From: CAYPNP01 sp964412195
GTDB lineage: Bacteria > Acidobacteriota > JAAYUB01
Reading direction: 5' to 3'
Length of the DNA stretch: 35,115 nucleotides
Assembly: GCA_964412195.1 (NCBI GenBank)
Contig: CAYPNP010000038.1
Span: 1 to 35,115, forward strand
Below, piece after piece: positions 28,956 through 35,115 of the stretch; position 1 is the first letter of the stretch, and every line of letters begins with the position of its first letter. The translations under genes and the position numbers were made by a program. Under the pieces are notes generated by a model. That model ran no database searches and was not told where the DNA came from. It saw only the letters and a program-made list of their open reading frames with translations.

Positions 28956-30563
28956 TTACTGCCGGGGCTTGAGATCGGACGCCAGCACGTACCGGTCGAC
29001 GCGGGGGCGGAACTCCAGGTCGCTCCGGTAGGCGTAGCTGTCCTTCAGGAAATAGAGCGGAATCCAGATCTGCTCCTTCATGCACTCGTCCATGATCTTC
29101 TGCAGCATGGCCAGCCTGGTTTCCCGGCGGGTCAGGCGGGCGCTCGCTTCGATCATATCGTCCATGTCGGCCTCGGCGTAGTCGACCGGGTTGAAGAATC
29201 CGTAGCTGGACCCTTCGACGCGGCTGTGGAAGCAGTTCTCGAAAAAGTCCGACGTGTCGCCGGTGATGGCGCTCCAGCCGGTGATGAACAGGTCATACGT
29301 CCCATAACCCGCGGTCGGAATGAACTCCCGGGGCGGCACCGGGAGGGGTCGGACCCGGATTCCCACGGCCTCCAGCCGACGGCAGCAGGCTTCGGCGGTC
29401 TCGCGGATCCGGAAGAACTTGTCGGCGGGATAATGGAGGTTGAAGGTATTCCCGAGGGGGAACTTCATCGCCGCCAGAATCCGCCGGGCCTCGTCGGGCT
29501 CGCTCCGCGGCACGGGGATCCCGGGAGTGTATCCGAAAATCAGCGGCGGGACCAGTTGGCCGGCCGGGGTCGCCATGCCGGAAAGGGTAGCATGGCAGAG
29601 TTCTTCCCGGTCCAGCGCCAGGGAGGCCGCCCGGCGGACCTCCGTGTCCCGAAAGGGATTGGGGGAGCCATCGGAGAGCTTCTCCCGGAACGTCAGTCCC
29701 AGGAAGACCAGGCGGATGCCGTCCATGTGCACGACCCGGAACCGGCCGGCCTTTTCCAATGCCGCAGTGCGGGACGAGGCCGGTTCCTTGATGAAATCCA
29801 GTTCGCCCGACGTCAGCAGGTCGGTGCGCCGCTGCTCGTCCCCCACGAAGTCGAACCGCAGGCGCGGGAACACTTTGTCGCCGCGCCAGTGGTCCGGGAC
29901 GGCCTCGAGAACGATCCGACGGTCGCAATCGATGCTCACCGGCCGGTACGGGCCCGATCCCAAGGGATGGTACTTGATGTATTCCAGGGGGTGCTTCGCG
30001 TAATAATGGGAGGGGAGGATCATGATCTGGGACAGCTTGATGAGCAGGGGCATGTAAGGTTCCCGGGTGATGATCTCCACCCGCTCGGCATCCAGCGCGC
30101 GGACAGACTCGACCGCCAGGATGAAGGGCTTCTTCGGCGAGTGCTTGAGATCGCGGATGCGCTCGATGCTGTACACCACGTCTTCGGCGGTCAGGGGTGT
30201 GCCGTCGTGGAAGCGGATGCCCGGGCGGATGGTGAAGATCCAGGTGGTGGCGTCGGGATTCTGCCACGAGCTGGCCACCCAGGGAATCACTTTCAGGTTG
30301 CGGTCCAGGAACACCAGCGGGTCGAAGATGTGGAAGCAGAGATTGTTGGAAACCTCTTCCGAGTTGGCGTGGGGGTCGAGGTCCAGCGGGCCCGAGGAAA
30401 AGCCGATCCGGACCTCGGCGCGCCCGTCGAGCTCCCACTTCGGGCCTCCCCCGTTGCAGGAGGGAAGCAGCAGGGAGGCAGCCGCCATCGCCAGGAAAAG
30501 GCAGAAGTCCGCGCCGCGGGAGAACCGGGAATCTTGGCGGCGGGCCCATCGTCTCACCGGCAT
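28956..30563 (-). CDS. peptide/oligopeptide-binding lipoprotein (SBP family 5)
   Basis: The 535-residue protein has a lipoprotein signal with lipobox LLLPSC (Cys36). The mature part follows the OppA/DppA plan: GPLDLDPHANSEEVSNNLCFHIFDPLV near the N-terminus, WIFTIRPGIRFHDGTPLTAEDVVYSI (about 110-135), YHPLGSGPYRPV (about 194-205), FRDTEVRRAASLALDREEL (about 302-320) and a C-terminal YDLFITGWSAITGDTSDFF. It binds peptides or similar ligands outside the cytoplasmic membrane and hands them to an ABC permease. No permease or ATPase gene is adjacent, so it is an orphan here and may work with a distant transporter or as a sensor. The start at 30563 has AGAGGT 11 bases upstream, a rather long spacing. 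It may be co-transcribed with the PilZ gene 126 bp upstream. Confidence 0.9.
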   Translation of the reverse strand: MPVRRWARRQDSRFSRGADFCLFLAMAAASLLLPSCNGGGPKWELDGRAEVRIGFSSGPLDLDPHANSEEVSNNLCFHIFDPLVFLDRNLKVIPWVASSWQNPDATTWIFTIRPGIRFHDGTPLTAEDVVYSIERIRDLKHSPKKPFILAVESVRALDAERVEIITREPYMPLLIKLSQIMILPSHYYAKHPLEYIKYHPLGSGPYRPVSIDCDRRIVLEAVPDHWRGDKVFPRLRFDFVGDEQRRTDLLTSGELDFIKEPASSRTAALEKAGRFRVVHMDGIRLVFLGLTFREKLSDGSPNPFRDTEVRRAASLALDREELCHATLSGMATPAGQLVPPLIFGYTPGIPVPRSEPDEARRILAAMKFPLGNTFNLHYPADKFFRIRETAEACCRRLEAVGIRVRPLPVPPREFIPTAGYGTYDLFITGWSAITGDTSDFFENCFHSRVEGSSYGFFNPVDYAEADMDDMIEASARLTRRETRLAMLQKIMDECMKEQIWIPLYFLKDSYAYRSDLEFRPRVDRYVLASDLKPRQ

Positions 30564-30689
30564 GTTGAAGGTGCACCTCTTGGCGGTCGGACGTTCGATG
30601 CGTTGATTCTCGGGCGAGGCAGCGTTCCACAGGAAAGACGCTCAACGGCTGCCGGAAGATTCGACAATGGTCGGCGAGACCCGGGAGCT

Positions 30690-31412
30690 TTAGTGCTGCG
30701 GCTTGGTGTCCTGGTCCTTGGGCCCCGGGGAATCCATCTCGACGATCTCGGAGATGAATTTCTCGAGGGCTTCACGGCCGTCCGGGCCCAGCTCCATGAA
30801 TTCAACACCCAGGTGGACCGAGGACAAGTCCTCCTTCGCGGGGCGTCCCGGAGGACCAACGTAAGCGATGCGGCCATGGACGTTGACCCGGCCGTCCTTG
30901 AGCGAGACCTCCATCGGGTAGACGTCGTTCACCTCCGGCCGGAGAGAGGTCTCGATGAGCATGCCGCCCAGGCTGAGTTTCTGGACGGCGAACTCCACTT
31001 CGCTGTCGATGGTCACGGAAGTGCCCGAACCCGGCTTGAAGCGGCCGAACACCCGCCGCTTCACGTCCAGCAGCGCGCTCTCCTCGATGAGGCGCACGAG
31101 CTGGCCGGCCCGGTCGGTCAGGACTTCCTCGAAGTGAATCCCGGCGTGGTAGATGGGTACGACCTCGATATCGGAGACGCGCTCGGTCCGGCAAAGGACG
31201 CACCAGGCCACGCGGCCCGGCAGCCGGATCGTGTCGTTCTGTTTCCGGATGGTGAAGATGTAGGGGCGCCCGACTTCCAGCCGCTTGCGGGCCTCCACGG
31301 CCATGCCGCCGACGCTGAGGTTCAACACGTCGGCCTGGAGGTTGTACAGGAACGTGCCTTCGACGTTCTGCACCTCGTAGCGGGGAAACTTGCGCGTGTT
31401 TGGTCGGCTCAT
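30690..31412 (-). CDS. tandem PilZ domain protein
   Basis: The 240-residue protein carries two PilZ domains. The first (about 5-115) has the cyclic-di-GMP binding signature RKFPR (Arg7 and Arg11) and NLSVGG (31-36). The second (about 118-225) keeps RVFGR (120-124), but the second motif reads KLSLGG (145-150) with Lys where Asp or Asn is expected. The first domain is likely to bind cyclic di-GMP, and the second is probably weaker or structural. There is no membrane or enzyme domain, so it is probably a soluble adaptor. ATG at 31412, with GGAG six bases upstream, is preferred over an in-frame TTG at 31424. It has its own promoter, divergent from the symporter operon. Confidence 0.88.
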   Translation of the reverse strand: MSRPNTRKFPRYEVQNVEGTFLYNLQADVLNLSVGGMAVEARKRLEVGRPYIFTIRKQNDTIRLPGRVAWCVLCRTERVSDIEVVPIYHAGIHFEEVLTDRAGQLVRLIEESALLDVKRRVFGRFKPGSGTSVTIDSEVEFAVQKLSLGGMLIETSLRPEVNDVYPMEVSLKDGRVNVHGRIAYVGPPGRPAKEDLSSVHLGVEFMELGPDGREALEKFISEIVEMDSPGPKDQDTKPQH

Positions 31413-31456
31413 GTTGCGCTCCAAACAGCCTGGATTGGGTTACTTCATATGGCTCA

Positions 31457-31485
31457 ATGATAACCCAAGCCGCCGGGCATTGCAA
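31457..31485 (-). promoter_or_regulatory. sigma70-like promoter of the PilZ gene
   Basis: On the minus strand, TTGCAA (complement of 31480-31485) and TATCAT (complement of 31457-31462) are 17 bp apart, giving a leader of about 38 nt. Confidence 0.5.
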
Positions 31486-31507
31486 TTGAGGATTGCAGAA
31501 CGCGGTG

Positions 31508-31538
31508 TTCGCATTTTCCGGTGCGTTGCACGTATAAT
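31508..31538 (+). promoter_or_regulatory. probable promoter of the symporter operon
   Basis: A perfect TATAAT lies at 31533-31538, about 28 bp before the ATG at 31567. The best -35 candidate is TTCGCA (31508-31513), with a long 19-bp spacer, so the call rests mainly on the -10 box. Confidence 0.4.
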
Positions 31539-31566
31539 GGCGGCAACACGCGTTCCCGGAGGCCGC

Positions 31567-31788
31567 ATGAAGAAAGGAACCCGCCTGGCCCTGCTGCCAG
31601 GATCGGTGCCGTTCCTGGCGCTGGTGGGCGCCCTGCCGTTCGTGAACCGCCTCGAGCCGGTCGTCCTGGGCCTGCCGTTCCTGCTGTTCTGGATCCTGGC
31701 CTGGGTGGCCGCCACGCCGCTCCTGCTCTGGGCGGCCTTCCGCCTGGAGCGCCGGTACAATCCCCCCGGCGAGGACGACGCCCCATGA
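31567..31788 (+). CDS. DUF3311-type small membrane protein
   Basis: The 73-residue protein has two membrane helices (LALLPGSVPFLALVGALPFV and VVLGLPFLLFWILAWVAATPLLLWAAF) and a short charged tail. LPFVNRLEPVVLGLPFLLFW is the usual pattern of the DUF3311 family, which is found next to sodium:solute symporters as a likely small partner subunit. GGAGG lies six bases before the ATG at 31567. Its stop codon overlaps the symporter start (ATGA at 31785-31788), so the two are translationally coupled. The role is inferred from this pairing. Confidence 0.85.
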   Translation: MKKGTRLALLPGSVPFLALVGALPFVNRLEPVVLGLPFLLFWILAWVAATPLLLWAAFRLERRYNPPGEDDAP

Positions 31789-33209
31789 CCCTGGCACTGG
31801 CGATCATCCTCGGGACCATCGCGGCGGCGACCCTGCTGGGGGTCCTCGCCGGCCGGCGCGTCCGGATGAACCTCGAGGAGTGGACGGTCGGCGGCCGCCG
31901 CTTCGGCGTGGTCCTGATCTGGCTGCTGATGGCGGGGGAGATCTACACCACGTTCACCTTCCTCGGCGCCAGCGGGTGGGCCTACAGCCGTGGCGCCCCG
32001 GCGTTCTACATCCTGATCTACGGCACGCTGGCCTACACCGTCTCGTTCTTCGTCCTGCCGCCCGTGTGGCGGCTGGGCAAGCGCCACGGTTTCCAGACCC
32101 AGCCCGACTTTTTCGCCTGGCGGTACGACAGCCGCGCGCTGGGCGTGGCGACGGCGTTGATCGGAGTGTTCTCCATCCTGCCGTACCTCCAGCTCCAGCT
32201 GCGCGGCCTGGGCCTGATCGTCACCGTGGCCAGCGGCGGCGCCCTCGGCCCGGGGACGGCCATCGGCCTGGCGTTCGTCCTGAGCTGCGCGTTCGTCTAC
32301 ACCAGCGGGCTACGCGGGGCGGCCTGGGTGTCGATCCTCAAGGACGTGCTGATGCTGGCGGCGGTGGGGATCGTCGGGTTCGGCGTACCGGCGATCCACT
32401 GCGGCGGCGTGGGGGAGATGTTCCGGCAGGTCATGGAGAAGTTCCCCCAGCACCTGGTGCTGCCGGGATCGACGCCGGCCCTGGGCGTCCCCTGGGTGAT
32501 GAGCACCTGCCTGCTCACGGGGCTGGGATTCTACATGTGGCCCCACGTCTTCAGCACGGCCTACTCCGCCAAGAGCGGCGAGACCATCCAGCGCAACGCC
32601 ATCATCATGCCCCTGTACCAGCTGCCGATCCTGCTGGCCCTGGGTGTGGGCTTCACGGCGATGCTGTCGGTGCCGGGGCTGAAGGACGGCGACCTGGCCT
32701 TCCTCGAGCTGGTCCGGCGGACATACCCGCCGTGGTTCCTGGGATTCGTGGGCGCGGCCGGGGCGGTGACGGCCATGGTGCCCGCGTCCATCCTGGTGCT
32801 GTATGCGGCGACGCTGCTGTCCAAGAACGTGTACCGTGCCGCGATCCGTCCCGACGCGAGCGACGCGGCGGTGTTCCGGCTGTCGCGCGCGCTGGTCCTG
32901 GTGATCATGGCCGGTGCGCTGGTGCTGTGCGTGCTGCTGCCGCTGGACCTGGTCAGCCTGCTGATCCTGGGGTACGACGGGGTCTGCCAGTTCTTCCCCG
33001 GCGTGGCGATGGGCCTGTTCTGGAAGCGCGTGACGAAACAGGGCGTCATGGCGGGGCTGGCGGCGGGGCTGGCCGTGACGTCCGGCCTGATCCTGGGCGG
33101 CCGCGACCCGCTGGGAGGGCTGAACGCCGGATTCGTCGGCCTGATGGTCAACGCCCTGGTTGCCTGGGCCGTCAGCCGGTTCGGACCGAAAGTTGTGACG
33201 GAATCTTGA
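31785..33209 (+). CDS. sodium:solute symporter (SSS) family transporter
   Basis: The 474-residue protein has about 13 membrane segments. SSS features include the early EEWTVGGRRFG (about 29-39), GEIYTTFTFLGASGWAYSRGAPAFY (about 50-74), TSGLRGAAWVSILKDVLML (about 174-192) and the motif ATLLSKNVYR (about 344-353), where SKN is typical of the family. It uses the sodium gradient to import a small solute. The companion M20 amidohydrolase suggests an N-acyl or amide-containing amino acid or short peptide as substrate (inference). The start at 31785 overlaps the DUF3311 gene. The stop is 12 bp before the amidohydrolase start, so the three genes form one operon. Confidence 0.92.
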   Translation: MTLALAIILGTIAAATLLGVLAGRRVRMNLEEWTVGGRRFGVVLIWLLMAGEIYTTFTFLGASGWAYSRGAPAFYILIYGTLAYTVSFFVLPPVWRLGKRHGFQTQPDFFAWRYDSRALGVATALIGVFSILPYLQLQLRGLGLIVTVASGGALGPGTAIGLAFVLSCAFVYTSGLRGAAWVSILKDVLMLAAVGIVGFGVPAIHCGGVGEMFRQVMEKFPQHLVLPGSTPALGVPWVMSTCLLTGLGFYMWPHVFSTAYSAKSGETIQRNAIIMPLYQLPILLALGVGFTAMLSVPGLKDGDLAFLELVRRTYPPWFLGFVGAAGAVTAMVPASILVLYAATLLSKNVYRAAIRPDASDAAVFRLSRALVLVIMAGALVLCVLLPLDLVSLLILGYDGVCQFFPGVAMGLFWKRVTKQGVMAGLAAGLAVTSGLILGGRDPLGGLNAGFVGLMVNALVAWAVSRFGPKVVTES

Positions 33210-33221
33210 AAGGAGGCGGCG

Positions 33222-34388
33222 ATGGAGGATCTGCGTCGGGAAATCGAGGGATTGCGGGAGCAACTGGTGGCCTGGCGGCGGGATTTCCACCGCCACCCTG
33301 AAATCGCCTTTCAGGAGAAACGGACGTCGGAGACGATCCGCCAATTCCTGGAGGGCCTCGGCCTTCCGGTCGCCGCGTGCGCGGGGCACGGCCTGAAGGC
33401 GGTGGTGGAAGGCCTGCCCGGCGGTCCCGCGGTGGCGCTCCGGGCGGACATGGACGCGCTGCCCGTCACCGAGGAGGGGGACGCGGAGTACAAGTCGCAG
33501 CATCCCGGCGCGGCCCACGCCTGCGGCCACGACGGCCACATGGCCATCCTCATGGGCGCGGCGCGGGTGCTGGCGGCGCGGCGCGACCGGTTCCGCGGCC
33601 GCGTGGTGCTGCTTTTCCAGCCGGCCGAGGAGAAGTTCCCCGGCGGGGCGCAGCAGATGGTGGCCGAAGGCGCCCTGGAGGGCGTGCAGGCGGTCTTCGG
33701 CCTGCACCTCTGGCAAGGCCTGCCCACCGGCACCGTCGGCACGACCCGGGGAGCGATGATGGCCCAGCCGGATGTCTTTTCCATCGAGGTGACCGGCCGG
33801 GGCGGGCACGGCTCCATGCCCCACCAGACCGTGGACCCGATCCTCACGGCCGCCCACATCGTCACCGCCGTCCAGAGCATCGTCAGCCGGAGCTGCGACC
33901 CGCTCAAGCCGCTGGTGGTTTCCTTCGGCAGCATCCACGGCGGCACCGTGGACAACGTGATCCCCAGCGAGGTGAAGCTGGTCGGGACCGTCCGCACCTT
34001 CGATGACGCCGTGCAGGCGCTGGCGGAGCGGCGGCTCATGGAGATCGTCCTGGAGGTGAGTTCGGCGTTCGGGGCCACCGCGGAGGTGGAGTACCGCCGG
34101 GGCTATCCGCCGCTGGTCAACGACCCGGCCATGGCGGACTTCGCCATGGGGGTGGCCGCGAAGCTCTTCGGCTCCCCGGCCGTGCGGACCATCGAGCCGG
34201 TCATGGGCGGGGAGGACTTCGCCTACTTCACCCGGGCCGTGCCGGGGGCCTTCGTCTTCTTCGGAATCGGGGACAAGACCCGGCACCCCCACCACCACGC
34301 CGCGTTCGACCTGGACGAGGACGCCCTCGCGCCGGCGACGGAGCTGCTGGCCTCCCTGGCGCTGGAGTTCCTGGCCAAATCTGGGTAG
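33222..34388 (+). CDS. M20 family amidohydrolase/peptidase (M20D type)
   Basis: The 388-residue protein begins at an ATG with AAAGGAGG seven bases upstream. Motifs in order: RRDFHRHPEIAFQE (about 18-31), LRADMDALPVTEEGD (about 73-87), HACGHDGHMA (about 99-108), FQPAEEKFPGGA (about 129-140, catalytic Glu), GRGGHGSMPHQTVDPI (about 193-208) and MGGEDFAYF (about 328-336). This is the M20D pattern of hippurate, N-acyl-L-amino acid and IAA-amino acid hydrolases, which use two metal ions to split the amide. There is no signal peptide, so it acts in the cytoplasm. As the last gene of the symporter operon it probably hydrolyses the imported amide. A MITE-like element begins just after its stop codon. 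Confidence 0.93.
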   Translation: MEDLRREIEGLREQLVAWRRDFHRHPEIAFQEKRTSETIRQFLEGLGLPVAACAGHGLKAVVEGLPGGPAVALRADMDALPVTEEGDAEYKSQHPGAAHACGHDGHMAILMGAARVLAARRDRFRGRVVLLFQPAEEKFPGGAQQMVAEGALEGVQAVFGLHLWQGLPTGTVGTTRGAMMAQPDVFSIEVTGRGGHGSMPHQTVDPILTAAHIVTAVQSIVSRSCDPLKPLVVSFGSIHGGTVDNVIPSEVKLVGTVRTFDDAVQALAERRLMEIVLEVSSAFGATAEVEYRRGYPPLVNDPAMADFAMGVAAKLFGSPAVRTIEPVMGGEDFAYFTRAVPGAFVFFGIGDKTRHPHHHAAFDLDEDALAPATELLASLALEFLAKSG

Positions 34389-34414
34389 TCGGCAATCGGT
34401 CAGTACCGGTAAGC

Positions 34415-34799
34415 GTCAGAGGCGGTGTCGCAACCGTCCACGATTCTTATAACCCCTATTCGCAGCCCGGAGGGCGCCTTAAAATAACTCCATGCGTGAG
34501 CATGGGGAGAGACGCGCGAAACCTATGTGTTCTGGATCTCCTCCCCGAGCCCGCTCTGGGGCGGCATACCACCCGCTTCGATCCCAACATCCTTAGCTGG
34601 AAGGATCTCTCCTCCTCCAGCTCAAACGGAGTTTCGATTTGTATTATGCCGCCCCGGGACGGGGCGCGGGGAGGGAAACCCAGCAAATCCTTATGAAAGC
34701 GGTCGCACCCCATGCTCACGCATGGGGTTATTTTAAGGCGCCCTCCGGGCTGCGAATCGGGTCATCAGATTGGTGGCCGGTTGCGACACGGCCTCTCAC
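34415..34799. mobile_element. MITE-like element, copy 2, with a 50-bp inner inverted repeat
   Basis: Terminal inverted repeats are 34415-34435 and 34779-34799 (19 of 21 match; core GGTTGCGACAC). They resemble those of the element at 11542-11886, and similarity to that copy extends left to 34390. Inner arms 34458-34507 and 34708-34757 pair over 50 bp with one mismatch. They contain hairpins with mirror-image loops (CCATGC with GTGA on the left, GCATGG side with TCAC on the right). A further hairpin is CGCCCCG-GGA-CGGGGCG near 34650-34667. A degenerate third arm copy follows at 34797-34831. No gene is visible in 34389-35011. Confidence 0.7.
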
Positions 34800-34832
34800 G
34801 CCTGGGGCTATTTTAGGCCGCCCTTCAGGCTG

Positions 34833-34861
34833 AAAAAAAGCCCCGCCGGGGGACGGGGCTT
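34833..34861 (-). terminator. rho-independent terminator of the M16-like peptidase gene
   Basis: An 8-bp stem AAGCCCCG/CGGGGCTT (34838-34845 and 34854-34861) is followed on the minus strand by seven T residues (complement of 34833-34839). It lies about 150 bp after the peptidase stop. Confidence 0.8.
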
Positions 34862-34883
34862 CGATCGATCGCTGAATTGGCTC

Positions 34884-34920
34884 GTGGGACATCCGGATTA
34901 CTTGTGGGACGTCCGGATTA
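34884..34920. repeat. 17-bp direct repeat
   Basis: GTGGGAC(A/G)TCCGGATTA occurs at 34884-34900 and 34904-34920, with one difference and a 20-bp period. Each unit contains the palindrome TCCGGA. It sits between the peptidase stop and its terminator. Confidence 0.7.
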
Positions 34921-34968
34921 TTGTCCCTCACATTTGTTGTTCCCCACGATCGGTTCATCGGCGGGGAT

Positions 34969-34993
34969 CTCCGGGATCTTCCGGATCCCGGAG
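34969..34993. repeat. 10-bp stem-loop next to the M16-like stop codon
   Basis: CTCCGGGATC pairs with GATCCCGGAG around a 5-nt loop. It lies 18 bp after the stop codon on the minus strand and has no T tract, so it could protect the mRNA end or be a REP-like hairpin. Confidence 0.6.
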
Positions 34994-35011
34994 GTTGATC
35001 CGACTCTGCGG

Positions 35012-35115
35012 CTACTTCGCCTCGTCCAGCTGGATCACGTTGACCTTGCCGAAGTCACTCAGCGGGCGGTCGAACAGCTTCTCGTTGCCCACCACCATCA
35101 CCGTGAGCATGTCCG
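35012..35115 (-). CDS. C-terminal end of a probable M16 family (zinc) peptidase, partial
   Basis: Only the last 33 residues before the TAG at 35012-35014 are in the window. They read MVVGNEKLFDRPLSDFGKV (within the fragment) and end in VIQLDEAK. 'VVGd..l..pL..fG.V..i.l' is the usual ending of M16 peptidase and related processing-protease chains. The fragment is too short to tell an active (HxxEH) subunit from an inactive partner. A stem-loop and a terminator follow. Confidence 0.6.
   Translation of the reverse strand, partial: DMLTVMVVGNEKLFDRPLSDFGKVNVIQLDEAK

Noticed and set aside
29226..31460. Plus-strand open frame of 744 codons opposite the lipoprotein and PilZ genes
   Set aside because: It spans two well-supported genes and their intergenic gap on the other strand and has no domain features.
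32310..34298. Minus-strand open frame of 662 codons opposite the symporter and amidohydrolase
   Set aside because: Shadow of two certain genes; His/Gln/Arg-rich without motifs.
34456..34736. Short open frames inside the MITE-like element on both strands
   Set aside because: They follow the palindromic arms (both strands begin MSMGxD because of the inverted repeat) and have no other coding sign.
1..35115. tRNA or rRNA genes
   Set aside because: I saw no cloverleaf with a convincing T-loop and acceptor stem; GTTCGA-like strings belong to the REP hairpins.

Overview
The window is high-GC bacterial chromosome, with GGAGG-type ribosome binding sites, sigma70-like promoter hexamers, a lipobox lipoprotein, a twin-arginine molybdoenzyme and PilZ/HD-GYP cyclic-di-GMP proteins. 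There is no rRNA, tRNA or CRISPR array, so the taxon cannot be fixed. The gene mix and the many 'text-like' intergenic repeats suggest an uncultured, Acidobacteriota-like environmental bacterium; this is an inference of low confidence. One stretch (about 3.9-7.3 kb) is visibly AT-richer than the rest and looks acquired.

Layout. 1-3.9 kb: the end of an unknown gene and two large polytopic membrane proteins of glycosyltransferase-C type, one with TPR repeats. 3.9-7.3 kb: the AT-rich island, with a secreted papain-like protease carrying FG-GAP/VCBS repeats and a class I methyltransferase. 7.4-11.5 kb: an unknown protein, a secreted subtilase ending in a dockerin-like module, and a sugar-nucleotidyltransferase-like protein. 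12.0-13.3 kb: a three-gene minus-strand operon that may hold an exported nuclease-like toxin and its immunity protein. 13.5-16.3 kb: a DHCW-type cupin plus methyltransferase operon, and then a REP-associated tyrosine transposase (RAYT) locus. 16.9-20.2 kb: gatE-gatD, the archaeal-type Glu-tRNA(Gln) amidotransferase. 20.5-23.1 kb: a two-subunit molybdenum hydroxylase. 23.3-28.9 kb: a C45-like hydrolase, a tandem-HD (HD-GYP) protein, a MarC-family protein, an ATP-grasp protein and a small exported protein. 29.0-31.4 kb: a peptide-binding lipoprotein and a double PilZ protein. 31.6-34.4 kb: a tight DUF3311-sodium symporter-M20 amidohydrolase operon. 35.0 kb to the edge: the tail of an M16-like peptidase.

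The most interesting system is in the non-coding DNA. The single RAYT gene (15302-15748) is flanked by six copies of a three-hairpin module: three upstream in one orientation and three downstream in the opposite orientation. The central 15-bp stem shows compensatory base changes between copies. Two further elements (11542-11886 and 34415-34799) share imperfect terminal inverted repeats and the same mirror-symmetric design, in which hairpin loops on one side are the reverse complement of those on the other, but they carry no transposase. Related palindromes have entered two protein genes in frame. Several other palindromic or tandem repeat families begin within a few bases of stop codons, so almost every gene 3' end here is occupied by a repeat.

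The second notable point is archaeal-type GatDE in what otherwise looks like a bacterial chromosome. Its catalytic residues are intact and the two genes are translationally coupled.
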